Assembly (NCBI GenBank): GCA_050084985.1
Contig: JBITNC010000002.1
Location: 2,666,001-2,730,000 of the forward strand
DNA from: Nageia nagi
Taxonomy: Eukaryota > Pinophyta
DNA: 64,000 bases
Direction: 5' to 3'
The translations under genes were made by a program, and so were the position numbers. Positions 1-11,635 of the stretch are shown one piece after another. The notes beneath the pieces were generated by a model. The model worked only from the letters and a program-made list of their open reading frames with translations, had not been told where the DNA came from and searched no databases. Every line of letters starts with the position of its first letter. Positions within the stretch are counted from its first letter, which is position 1.

Positions 1-1047
1 AATTTCAAGCATATTGTGATCAAGGCATTTGAGAATGTGATTATCTACCCTTTATTTATTAAATAAAAAATCAAATATGATTAAAAAAGGTGGAGGGAGA
101 AAAGTAGGAGTTAGAATTTGATAACCCAAGTTTATTTTTCACTAAAGCCATTTCTCTCTTTCATATACAACCAAATGAATAAGAAAGAGACTTATGTTAT
201 GGAAAATATACTCAATCATATTGGAATCCCCATACATGACCTAAATGGTATAATGGAGAGAAAAGGAAATCCATCACCATAAATTATAGTTGTCAGACAC
301 ATTGTTAAGAGCATATTCTAAATGATTAGCCAATAAACTCTAATAGGACCTAAACAACATGAGCAGATGGGTCCACTCCGTAAGTCACAAAATAGGACTG
401 ATAACTAGGCAATAAAAAAATAACATCACTACGTCAACTCAAATCATGAGAAGTTACATACAATTAGCTATTAAAATCGATAAATTTACAAGTTATTGGT
501 AATAAAACAAAAAAAAGCTTGATTTATTATAGAAAATGAAAGTTAATCAAGCTATAACATTTACCAATATCAAAAAATATTACTAAAACATATCTTTGTT
601 TGATTGGGTTCATTAATTCTCAAACATATTGAGATAAAAATATCAAGAGGAATGATCAAGGAGCATAACTCCTTCAACATTATCAAAATTTTCAAAGTTT
701 GTAAGAGATACAAAATCATTAGTTATAAAATTAAGATGATTCTTTCATATGAAGTCTTCCTAACACTTTTTCCATTATGGAACACCTTTTCTCTCCTTGA
801 TAAGACTATAAGAGCATCAAAGTGTGTTAGAGTAGGGAACGGGGTGGGGAGACTAGAGGAGGCTTGTATGGGTACAAGTGGAGATGAGGTATTATGTTGG
901 GTGATAGTAGAATATTTATATTAAGTACCACTAATAAATTAGTTTTTTGATACAAAAGCAACTAGGATAGCTTTAGCTTTGAAATTTACCTCCATAATAG
1001 GGTAGTCTTTAATTTTATGGATGATAAAATAATGATAGAAGTAGGTA
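1..1047. other. Left flank of the transposon complex, no gene seen
   Basis: AT-rich sequence outside element A. The only open frame of any length, 604-924 on the plus strand, has no recognisable motif and looks like chance. Nothing resembling an RNA gene or a conserved repeat was seen. Confidence 0.6.
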
Positions 1048-1052
1048 TTCAA
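1048..1052. repeat. Left target-site duplication of element A (ttcaa)
   Basis: The five bases ttcaa directly precede the left LTR (TG start at 1053) and recur at 48593-48597 directly after the right LTR. This match over 46.5 kb shows that the two LTRs belong to one insertion. Confidence 0.9.
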
Positions 1053-1550
1053 TGAGAGAATTAAACTATAACAAGAACAACTCTAAACTCCCAAGATCAC
1101 ATGAAAGCTTACAATACACATCTAACAAACTCATAAAATAATCTCACAAAGATAACACAAGATGTAAGTGGTTCCTCCAACTAGGAGTACATCCACTAAC
1201 TAGATCTCTCATCTTAACAAATATGAACTCTTACAATTCTCCTACACTTTTCTCCTAAACACTATCCTATAGCATAACTTTACTCCACAAATTGGTTTGT
1301 GATCCAAAGAGGGAGCCTACTATTTATAGGTCAAAATCCCTCTTTGGATCACCCTATTACCCAATGTACAAAAGCATGACATGCACATCCTTTTACCCAA
1401 GGGGAATGCTCATGACATGGAATGTAGGATAAGTTACATTATCATATTCACTTAAATACTTAAGGTATCAAATGATACCCTTAAGTATTAGTGAACATGC
1501 ATAGAATATTATTACACAACATTTACAATAATACATTATACATTCCAACA
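1053..1550 (-). repeat. Element A 3' LTR
   Basis: 498 bp, starts tgagag and ends ccaaca on the plus strand. It matches 48095-48592 and, less closely, the LTRs of B. It contains the reverse of a TATAAATA box and a long palindrome at 1447-1495. Confidence 0.93.
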
Positions 1551-1560
1551 CTTCTTCTTA
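1551..1560 (-). other. Element A polypurine tract
   Basis: Directly inside the 3' LTR the minus strand reads TAAGAAGAAG, a purine run placed where plus-strand DNA synthesis is primed in LTR retrotransposons. B has TAAGAAAGAG and D has TAAGGTGGAG at the same place. Confidence 0.7.
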
Positions 1561-2227
1561 ATGCAATATTGGGATGGAGAGAATAAGAGAGAAGAAAGAG
1601 AGAAAGTAAGAGACTTCTCCTCCAAATAGATACAAAAAAATAAGAACTTTTTACATATTTGTGAAGTAATAAAGATCTAGTTTGAGACTCAATACTTTGT
1701 CAAATACAATTATTAACCATAATTGGTTTCAATGTACATGAAGTAATCATCTAATTAGAAGTCATGAAGAGTCTTCTAGAGCCTGCATACCTAAAGTAAG
1801 TAACCTCCAATCTCAAAGGAATTTACAAGTCATAAGTAGCTCAAATAACAAGATCAATTAGATGCAACATATTCATATTAACAAGGATAGATAAACCACT
1901 CAAATACCATTATGAATTGATCAATGATCCACTATAATTCATCAAGAAGATGCCAAGCCAAAACTTATAATCACCTGCTATATATAAAACATATGTTGAT
2001 TACAAAATAGAGCATGCACATATGAGTTCCTCACATATGTATAACTAAATAGTGCCAAAAAAATACATAAGAGTTCCTCATACATGGATAACTGAATAGT
2101 GTTAGATTGGCCAATTTTTTGCTTTAAAAATTTATACAAATTCCTCACGTAGAGCGAACTTACCACAATGGTGTTCAACAAAATCAACACTATACAACAT
2201 AAAATCCTCCTAAGGGTGAAGTTGTCA
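1561..2227 (-). other. Element A 3' untranslated segment
   Basis: About 0.67 kb between the end of the pol frame and the polypurine tract. B (6973-7673) and D (28564-29304) have homologous segments of similar length. The short minus-strand frame at 1978-2190 is not conserved as protein, and no function is seen. Confidence 0.55.
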
Positions 2228-5200
2228 TCACAAACATGAATTAAACATAAGAATTAAAACATCACTCCCCCTTGAAGGCAACTTCACCAACCTGATAGCA
2301 TCCCTAAGCTTACAAAATTAAGTTTCTAAGAGGGGCTTGGTGAACAAATCAATAGAGTTCAAGGTGGATGGACAATACTCCAAGTGTATGATGCCATTAA
2401 GAACCTTCTCCTTGATAAAATGAGTATGGATTTCCACATGTTTTATTCTTTGATGGAACATAATATTTTTAGCCAAAGAAATGGTCAATTGATTATCTAA
2501 AAAGATCAAGGATGAACCAGCTTGCTTATACCCAATTTCTTTTAGAATATGCCTTAGCCAAATGGCTTTCTAGGTTGTAATAGATATGGCATGATATTTG
2601 GTTTCTATGGTGGAAAGAGAATTAGTAGATTACTTCTTGGAAGCCCAAGAGATAGCACCTAAACCAATGCTAAACACATATGCAGACGATGATCTTGTAT
2701 CATCTCTATCTCCCCATAGTCAGAATCTAAGAATCTAGAGAGAACAAATGAGGGTAACTTAAAATACTTGAGATCAAGATCCTTAGTCCCTATAAAATAC
2801 CTTAAGATTTGATTAACAATATTTAGGAGTTCAACATATGGTTTTTGTATGAATCAAGCCATCAAATTCATTGCAAGGGTAATATCTAGCCTAAAAATAA
2901 TCAAATACAAAAGACTACTAATTAATTACTTATAAGCTATAGTATCAGCCAACTGAGAGTTGAAGCTCAGATAAAGTGATTCCAAGAGAGACTAGAATCA
3001 TAGCATATCTACACTTCTCCATTCCAAACTTTTGCAAGATGTCTAATATATACTTATATTAATTAAGATAAGTACAATCCTTGTATTGATACATTTGCAT
3101 TTCAAGATAATAATGCAAGAGATCAAGATCAATTATTTCAAATATTGCCTTAAATTTGGATATGCACTCTTGAATGATTTTATCATTGTTCCTAGTTATC
3201 AAAAGATCATCCACATAAAGGAGAATCAAGACCACATCTTTTTTTGATTGAGTACATATAGATTGGAGTCAGAAAAAACACTTGTAGAAACTAATGTTTA
3301 TAAAATATATTAAAATCTTCCTGTACTAGGCTCTCAGTGCTTGCTTAAGTCCATATAATGAATTCTTTAGCTTGCACACAAAGAACTCTTTACCTTTCAT
3401 AATGAACCCTTTTGGTTGATTCATGAATATTTCCACATCTAAATCACCATTGAGAAATGCACTCTTAATATCAAGTTGAAAAACTTTCCATACTTGAGAT
3501 ACAAAAAGAGCAAGGATAATTCTTATAGTAGGTATCTTTGCCAAAGGAGTAAAAGTTTCTTCATAATCTACACTATATTTCTGAGCAAAACCTTTGGCTA
3601 CTAACCTTGACTTGTATTTCTCAATATCCCCAACTAAATTGAATTTGACCTTGTAGATCCACTTATTGCTAATCAAATTCTTCTCATTAGAATAAGAAAT
3701 CAAATTCTAAGTTTCATTTTTCATAAGCACTTCATACTTTACTTTCATGGCTTCCATCAGTTGAGGGCTCATGCTTGTTGTTAATCTTGGTAAATAAAGA
3801 TTGGTTCAAGGTCATGCTCCTTGTTACTCTTTATGTTGGAGAATTTTATTCCTAAGCTAACTTGTCTAAATCAATATCTAACTAGCTAGGTGAAACTAAT
3901 GAGTCCTCTGGATCATCAATATCCTCATTTGAAGTATATTCTTTAGAAAGTTCATTGAACTTTACATTCCTTAAAACAAACACAACTTTATAGGATAGAT
4001 ACTAGAGCCTATAGCCTCTATACTAACTATCATAACCCATAAATATGCACTTTTCAAGTCTTTTATCTAACTTCTTCCTTTTCTTAAAAATAATGTAGGA
4101 GAATACTTCATAACCAAACACCCTAAGGTGTGAAATGTGAGGTTTTCTTCTTAACCATATCTCAAAAGGAGTTTTAGTTTGAACAACTTTTATGAGACAC
4201 CTATTCAAGGTGTAAATAGCAATGCTCATAGCTTCACCCCATAAGAAACTAGGAAGATTACCCAACATGCTTCTAGCCATCTCTATAATTATCCTATTTT
4301 TCCTTTCGATAATACCATTCTGCTAAGGAGTGTAAGGAATCATAAACTACCTCTTAATTCTATACTTAGCACAATAGTCATTGAACTCATTGTTGTTATA
4401 TTCTCCCCCATTATCTGATCTCAACATCTTAATTTTAAGGTTAGTTTAATTCTCAACAAAGGCCTTAAAAATCTTAAAACACTCAAAGGTTTGATCCTTG
4501 TGCTCAAGTATATACCCAAAGGTCATTCTACTAAAATCATAAATTAAGGTCAAGATGTAATATGTTCCTCCAAGTGACTTAGTCTAAAATGGACCCATCA
4601 AATCTAAATGCACAAGTTGAAGAGGTTGAGATGCTGTTGTTGCCTTATCTTTTTCAAACTTTTATCTATGCATCTTACCAAGAATGCACTTCTCACATAG
4701 ACCAATCGAAGGAGAAATTGAAGGTAAACCTTCTACAAGTTCTTGGTCTTTCATGATTTGAATACTCTTATGGTTAAGGTGCCCTAAATGATGGTGCCAA
4801 AGATTACCTGTAGAACACACACTTTTAGCATGACACATATTTGATGGAACTTGATCCACAATGTAGATATCATCTTTCACTAATCCTTTAACTAATGTGG
4901 CAATTCCTTTCTTAATGCACTAGGATTGAGAATCGAACTTAAAAGAGTACCCTTTTCTAGTAACTTAGATTACAGAGAGAAGGTTCATCCTTAACTTAGG
5001 AACATAGAGAACATTTTCAAGAATCTTTTCATGAATCAACACACTTTCAATTCCTTGAACTTCAAAGGTAAAATTATAACCTATTACAACTGCATCTTTT
5101 TTATACATATGAAAGTTTTCAAACTTATCCTTTTCAAAGCATAGGTGATTAGTGCAACCAGAGTCAACAATCCAATTAGATGAAAAAGTGCAAGACATAG

Positions 5201-6203
5201 AGTAGAGCATTGCAACAAAACTAGCTTGAATATTCTTCTTTTCTTTGAACTACTTTACATTTCTATTACCTTTGTTCTTTTCCTCTCTTTCTTTTTGTAA
5301 TGATCAACTTATTTATGACCTTAGATACCACAATAGTTACAATTATCATTAATTGTTTTTAGGATATGGATTTTTTGCTTTACCTTTTCCATCTCTTTGC
5401 TTGAAGTGGTTGTTATTTCTATTATTTTTATTACTATTGTTGTTGTTCTTATTATTATCATTATTACCATTATTCCTACTACTATTGTAGCCATTGCCTC
5501 TTTTCTCAAACCTTTTGGTGGAAGAAGAATAAGATTTCTTTTGATGGTTGAACTTCTTCTTGAAAAGAGTTTTGGTTACTCTAAGAGCAACATTATTATC
5601 CTTAAGAAAAGAATTCAACAAATTTTTATTAAAGGTTTCCTCATGCTTCAAAAGGAGCCTAGAAAGGTTCTCAAGGGAGAAGAATTCTTTTTCATCATCA
5701 AACTTTTTTTCCATACCTATCACAAAGTTTCCAAATTTTGAAGAAAGACTTTGAAGAATGATAAAGAACATGAACTCATCATTGATCCAATTGCATCCAT
5801 AAGCAACAAGTTAGGTCCTTAGGTCAATGATTTTGTTCAAGTAGATAGCCATATTTTCATGTTCCTCTTGATGAGATTGAAGCATTTTTTGGAGAATGGT
5901 AAACCTTGTTGAAAACTTTGAACTAAGGTAGACTTTCTTAAACTTATCCTAAGCTTTTATTATCGAGGTTAAAGAGAAAATCATCAGGAGCACATCATCT
6001 AAAACTACATAAAAGATCATAGAGGTTACCAACTCATTCTTTATGTTGTAAGCCTCAAGTGCCTTCTTATCTATAGAAGGTATAAGGTTCTCATTCATTG
6101 TTTACCAAAGTTTTCTTACCTACAATTCAGCTCTCATTCGAGGTTCCTAAATACCAAAGTTAGAACCATCAAGAATGTGTTTGGGTAAAAAGGATTCTTC
6201 TAT
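2228..6203 (-). pseudogene. Element A gag-pol polyprotein, decayed
   Basis: Minus-strand remnant of a complete copia polyprotein. In order: Gag (about 6203-5290, including an Asn-rich linker before the zinc-knuckle area), protease with SNWIVDSGCTNHLC (about 5170), the integrase zinc domain ending CEKCILGKMHR (4662-4880), integrase core and C-terminal part (4023-4280, MARSMLGNLPSFLWGEA), RT start with WIYKVKFNL and FLNGDLDVEIFMNQP (3326-3703), and the RNase H end with IDLFTKPLLET (2318-2509). The frame is cut by many stops and some frameshifts. Where element D has the Gag start ATG, A reads ATA (6203-6201), as does B, so the start codon appears lost. Better-preserved D confirms the domain order. 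Not functional. Confidence 0.88.
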
Positions 6204-6464
6204 TTGCTATATAAAAATGTGAAAAATAATAAGCATGTAATTAACGATATTATATGTTAAGTTTTAACCCAAAAATGTATATTAATTTTAACATAAAAGA
6301 TATGCATGATTTATTTCACTAGTGCAAATATTTTACAACTCAAATAATAATCCATGTGTCCAAATACATTTCTCATCTCAAGAACCATAGATGTAGAGTG
6401 ACATTGTTGAGATTTATTTTTTTATCTAAAATTAGGCTTTTATCTAGATGCTCACACAAAAGGA
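6204..6464 (-). other. Element A leader, gag-proximal piece
   Basis: Aligns with B 11636-11895 and D 33223-33405. The piece ends where B is inserted, in the stretch around the cttttatctagatgctcac word, and the leader resumes at 14845. Confidence 0.8.
6460..6464. repeat. Left target-site duplication of element B (aagga)
   Basis: aagga precedes the left LTR of B, and gagga (14840-14844) follows the right LTR. One of five positions differs, consistent with an old insertion. Confidence 0.65.
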
Positions 6465-6962
6465 TGAGAGAATTGAACTATAAAAAAAATAAATCTAAAC
6501 TCCCAAAATTATATGAAAGTTTACAATACACATCTAACAAACTCATAAAGCAATCTCACAAAGATAACACAAAATGTAAGTGGTTCCTCCAACTAGAAGT
6601 ACATCCACTAACTATATCTCTCTTCTTAACAAATATGAACTCTTACAATCCTCCTACATTTTTTTCTAAACACTATTCTATTGCATAACTTTACTCTACA
6701 AATTGGTGTGTGATAACAAACAAAGAGCCTTCTATTTATAGACCAAAATCTCTCTTTGGAAACATCCTTTTACCCAATGTACAAAAGCATGACATGCACA
6801 TCCTTTTACTCAAGGGGCATGCTCATGACATGGAGTGTAGGACAAGTTACATTATCATATTCATTTAAATACTTAAGGTATATAATGATACCCTTAAGTA
6901 TTAGTGAATTTACAAAGAGAATTAATATAGACCTTTACAATAATGCATTATACATTCCAACA
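6465..6962 (-). repeat. Element B 3' LTR
   Basis: 498 bp, tgagag...ccaaca, followed inside by a purine tract (minus strand TAAGAAAGAG, 6963-6972). Contains the family palindrome at about 6860-6908 with reduced pairing. Confidence 0.92.
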
Positions 6963-7673
6963 CTCTTTCTTAATGCAATATTGGGATATAGCGAATAAGA
7001 GAGAAGAAGAATAGAAAGTAAGAGAGTTCTCCTCCAAATAGATACAACAGAGATGAGAACCTTTTCACATATTTGTGAAAAAATCAAGATCTAGTTTAAG
7101 ATTCACTACTATACCATTGTAACAAATGGTTTATAATAAAATCACTAACCATAACTAATTTCAATGTACATCAAGTAGTCATCCAACTGAAATTCATGAA
7201 GAGTCTCCACGAGCTTACATACTTGAAGTAGGAAACCTATAAGTCAAAAAAAATAGCTTAGATAAAAAGATTAGTTAGATGCAACATGATCATATCAACA
7301 AGGATATATGCCATCATAAACTTATCAATGGTGCACTATAAGTCATCAAAAATATGTCAAGCTAAAAAACTCATAGTCACCTACTGTCTATATAACATGT
7401 GTTGATTATTAAAATAAAGTAGAGCAAAACAAAATGCACATAAGAGTTTCTCACATATGGATAACTGAATAGTGTTAAAAGACACATAAGAGTTTCTCAC
7501 ACATGGATAATTTAATAGTGCTAGATTGGTCAATCTTTTGCTCTTAAAAATTTGTACAATAAGTTCCTCATGTAGAGTCAAATTACCATGAAGGTATACA
7601 AATCAACACTATACAACACAAAATCCTCCTAGGGGTGAAGTTGTCATTATAAACATGAATTCAACATAAGAAT

Positions 7674-10600
7674 TCAAACTTTACTCCCCCTTGAGAGCAA
7701 GTTCACCAACCTGATAGTATCCCTAAGCTTATAAAATTAAACTTTCGAGAGAGAATTAGTGAATAAATCAATGGAGTTTAAAGTGGATGGATAATACTCC
7801 AAGTGTATGATGCCATCAAGAACCTTCTCCCTAATAAAATGGACATGTATTTCCATATGTTTTATTCTTTGATAGAGCATAATATTCTTAGCCAAATAAA
7901 TAACCAACTAATTATCTAAAGAGATCAAGGATGAACCAGCTTGCTCATACCTAATTTCTTTCAAAAGATGCCTTAGCCAAATGGCTTCCTAAGCTACAAC
8001 AAACATGGTATGGTATTCAATTTTTATGGTGGAAAGATAATAGTAGGATACTTATTGGAAGCCCAAGAGATAGCACCTGAACTAATGCTAAACACATACG
8101 TGGAGGTTGATTTTTTATCATCTTTATCTTCCCCATAGTTAGAATCTAAGAATCTAGAGAGAATAAATGAGAGAACATAAGAATACTTGAGAGTAAGATC
8201 CTTAATCCTTGCAACATACCATAATATTTTCTTAACAACATTAATATGCTCAACATATGATTTCTACATGAATCCTACCATCAGATTTATTACAACAACA
8301 ATATCTAGTCTAGATATAGTCAAATACATAAGACTACCAATTAATTGCCTATAAGGTGTAGCATCAACCAACTGAGAGTTGGAGCTTAGAGAAGTAATGA
8401 TTCCATAACATATCTACACTCTTCCATTCCAAACTTCTACAATATGTTTTATATATACTTAAATTGACTAAGGTAAGTACAATTCTTATATTGGTACACT
8501 TACATTTCAAGATAGTAGTGCAAGAGATCAAGATCAATTATTTCAAACATTATCTTAAGTTTGTATATGCAATCTTGAATAATTTTTTCATTATTCATAG
8601 TTATTAGAAGATCATCCATGTAAAGGAGAATTAAAACCACATCTTTTCTTTGATTGAACACATATAGGTCAGAGTCAAAAAAACACTTGAAGAAATCAAT
8701 GTCTACAAAATACCTTAAAATTTTCTTGTACCAAGCTTTAGGTTCTTATTTAAGTCCATATAATGACTTCTTTTGCTTGCATACAAAGGATGTTTTGCTT
8801 TCCATGATGAACCCTTCTAGTTGATTCATGAAGATTTCCACATCTAAGTCACCATTGAGAAATGCACTCTTGATGTCAAGTTGAAAAACTTTCCATCCTT
8901 AAGCTATAGAAAGAGCAAAGATAATTTTCATAGTAGGCATATTTTCCATGGGGGAAAAAGTTTCCTCATAATCAATATCATATTTCTAATTAAAACCTTT
9001 GGCTACTAATCTTACCTTGTATTTCTCAAAATCCCCAACTGCATTGAACTTGACCTTGTAGATCCAGTTATTATCTACTACATGCTTCTCATTGGGATAA
9101 GTAACCGAATCCCAAGTTTTATTTTTTATAAGCACCTCATACTCTACTTTCATGACTTCCATCCAACACTCATGTTTAGAATCTTATTTGAATTTTAAGG
9201 GCTCATGCTTGTTTTTAATTTTGGAAAATAAGGATTTGTTCAAGGCCATGCTCCTTATTACCCTTTATGTTGGAGAATTTTATTCTTGAGGTGACTTATC
9301 TAGATCAATATCTAACTAGCTAGTGAAACTAAAGAGTCCTTTGGATCATCAACATCCTCATTCAAAGTAGATTCTTTAGGAATTTCATTGAACTTTACAT
9401 CCCTTAAAACAAATAAGGCTTTGTAGGATGGAGATTAGAGTATGTAGCCTCTATGATGATTATCATAACCTACAAATATGCATTTTTTAGCTCTTTTATC
9501 TAAATTATTCTTTTTCTCAAAACTAATTTAGGAGAATGCTTCACAACCAAACACCCTAAGATGTGAAATGTTAGGTTTTCTTCTTGACCATACCTCAAAA
9601 AGAGTTTTACTTTGAATGGATTTTGTGGGAAAACTATTCAAGGTGTAAATAGAAGTGCTCATAGCTTCACCTCATAAAAAACTAGGAAGATTACCTAAGA
9701 TGCATCTAGCTATCTTCATAATTATCCTATTTTTCTTTTCAACAACACCATTTTGCTAATGAGTGTAAGGAATCATAAATTGCCTCTTGATTCTATACTT
9801 AGCATAATATTCATTGAATTCATTATTGTTATATTCTCCTCCATTATCTAATCTCAACTCTTGATTTTAAGGTTAGTTTGATTCTCAACAAAAGCTTTAA
9901 AAACTTTAAAACTCGCAAAGGTTTGGTCCTTGTGCTCAAATAGATACCCAAAGGTCATTCTACTAAAGTCAACAATGAAGGTCAAGATGTAAGATGCTCC
10001 TTTAAGTGACTTAATTTGAAATGGATCCATCAAATCTAAATACACAAGTTGAAGAGGTTGAGATGCTCTTATTGCCTTATATTTTTTAAACTTTGGTCTA
10101 TACATCTTGCCAAGAATGCACTTCTCACATAGACCAATTGAAGGAGAAATTGAAGGCAAACCTTCCACAAGTTTTTGGTCTTTCATGATTTGAATACTCT
10201 TATGGTTAAGGTGCCTTAAATGATGGTGCTAAAGATTACCTTTAGAACACACACTTTTAGCATGACACATATTTGATGGAACTTGATTCGTAATGTAGAG
10301 ATCATATTTCACTAATCTTTTAACTAACGTGGTAAGTCATTTCTTAATGCACTAGAATTAAGAGTTGAACTTAAAAGATTACCCTTCTCTAGCAACTTAG
10401 ATCATGGAGAGAAGGTTCATTTTTAACTTAGAAACATAAAGAATATTTTCTAAAACCTTCTAATGAAGCAACACACTTCCAATTCCTTTCACTTTAAGGG
10501 TATAGTTATCACCTATTACAATTGCATCTTTTTTATACTTATGAAAGCTCTCAAACTTATCCTTTTCAAAGCATAAATGATTAGTGCAACTAGAATCAAC

Positions 10601-11635
10601 AATCCAATTAGACAAAAATGTGTGAGACATAGAGTAAAGTGTTGCAACAAAATTAGCTTGAATATTTTTTTTTTTTGAAGTTCTTTACATTTTCATTACT
10701 TTTGTTATTTTTCTCTCTTTTCTTTTTGTAGCAATTAACTTCTTTGTGACCTTGGATGCCATAATAGTTATAATTACCATCAAACTTTTCTTTAGGATAT
10801 GGATTGTTTGCTTTACCTTTTCCATCTCTTGTCTTGAAAGGTTGTTGTTATCATTGTTTTTGTTACCATTGTTATTGTTCTTGTTGTTGCCATTATTCTC
10901 ATTATTCCTACTATTGTTGTAGCCATTACCTCTTTTCTCAAACCTTTTGGAGGAAGAAGGATTAGATTTTTTTTTATAGTTGAAATTCTTCTTAAAAGAA
11001 GTTTTGGTTGCTCTAAGAGAAATGTTATTATCTTTAGAAGAAGAATTTAACATATTTTTATTAAGGGTTTCCTCATACTTCAAAAAGAACCTAGAAAGGT
11101 TTTCAAGGGAGAAGACTTCTTGTTCATCATCAAGCCTTGTTTCTATAACCATAACAAAGTTTTCAAACATTTAAGAAAGGCTTTGAAGAATGATGAATAC
11201 CATGAACTCATAATTTATCTAATTGCATTCACAAATAATAAGTTGGGTTTTTATATCAATAATTTTTTTCAAGTAGATAGCCATATTTTCATCTTCCCTT
11301 TGATGAGATTGAAGCAATTTTTGGAGAATGGTAAACCTTCTTGAAAACTTTGAACTAAGGTAAATTTGCTTAAGCTTATCCCAAGCTTCCTTTACCAAGA
11401 TTGAAGAGGAAATAATCAAGAGCATATCATCTAAAACTTAATAGAAGATCATGGAGGTTTCCAACTCATTCTTTGTGTTGTAAGCTTCAAGTGCCTTCTC
11501 ATCTATAGGAGCAACAAGGTTCTCATTCATAGTTTGCCATAGCTTCCTTACCTGTAATTCAACTCTTATTCTTGGTTCTCAAATCCCAAACTTGGAACCA
11601 TAAAGAATGTGTTTGGGTAAAAAGAAGTCTCCTAT
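7674..11635 (-). pseudogene. Element B gag-pol polyprotein, decayed
   Basis: Minus-strand copia polyprotein remnant. Gag is seen at 11219-11425 (SSKFSRRFTILQKLLQSHQ) and 10685-11170 (Asn/Lys-rich linker leading to a lost zinc knuckle). Integrase is seen at 9854-10186, with CEKCILGKMYRPKF followed by LVYLDLMDPFQIKS and IVDFSRMTFGYLFEHKDQTF. RT and RNase H (about 9150-7700) match D at the DNA level but are full of stops and small indels. The Gag start corresponds to ATA (11635-11633) instead of the ATG kept in D. Its state of decay resembles A. No full domain remains open. Confidence 0.87.

Noticed and set aside
604-924. Plus-strand frame of 106 codons in the left flank
   Set aside because: No motif, unusual composition only, no neighbouring signals; length is within chance for AT-rich DNA.
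5397-5754. Plus-strand frames rich in Ile/Val
   Set aside because: They are the antisense of the Asn-rich Gag linker of element A (Asn codons read backwards give Ile/Val).
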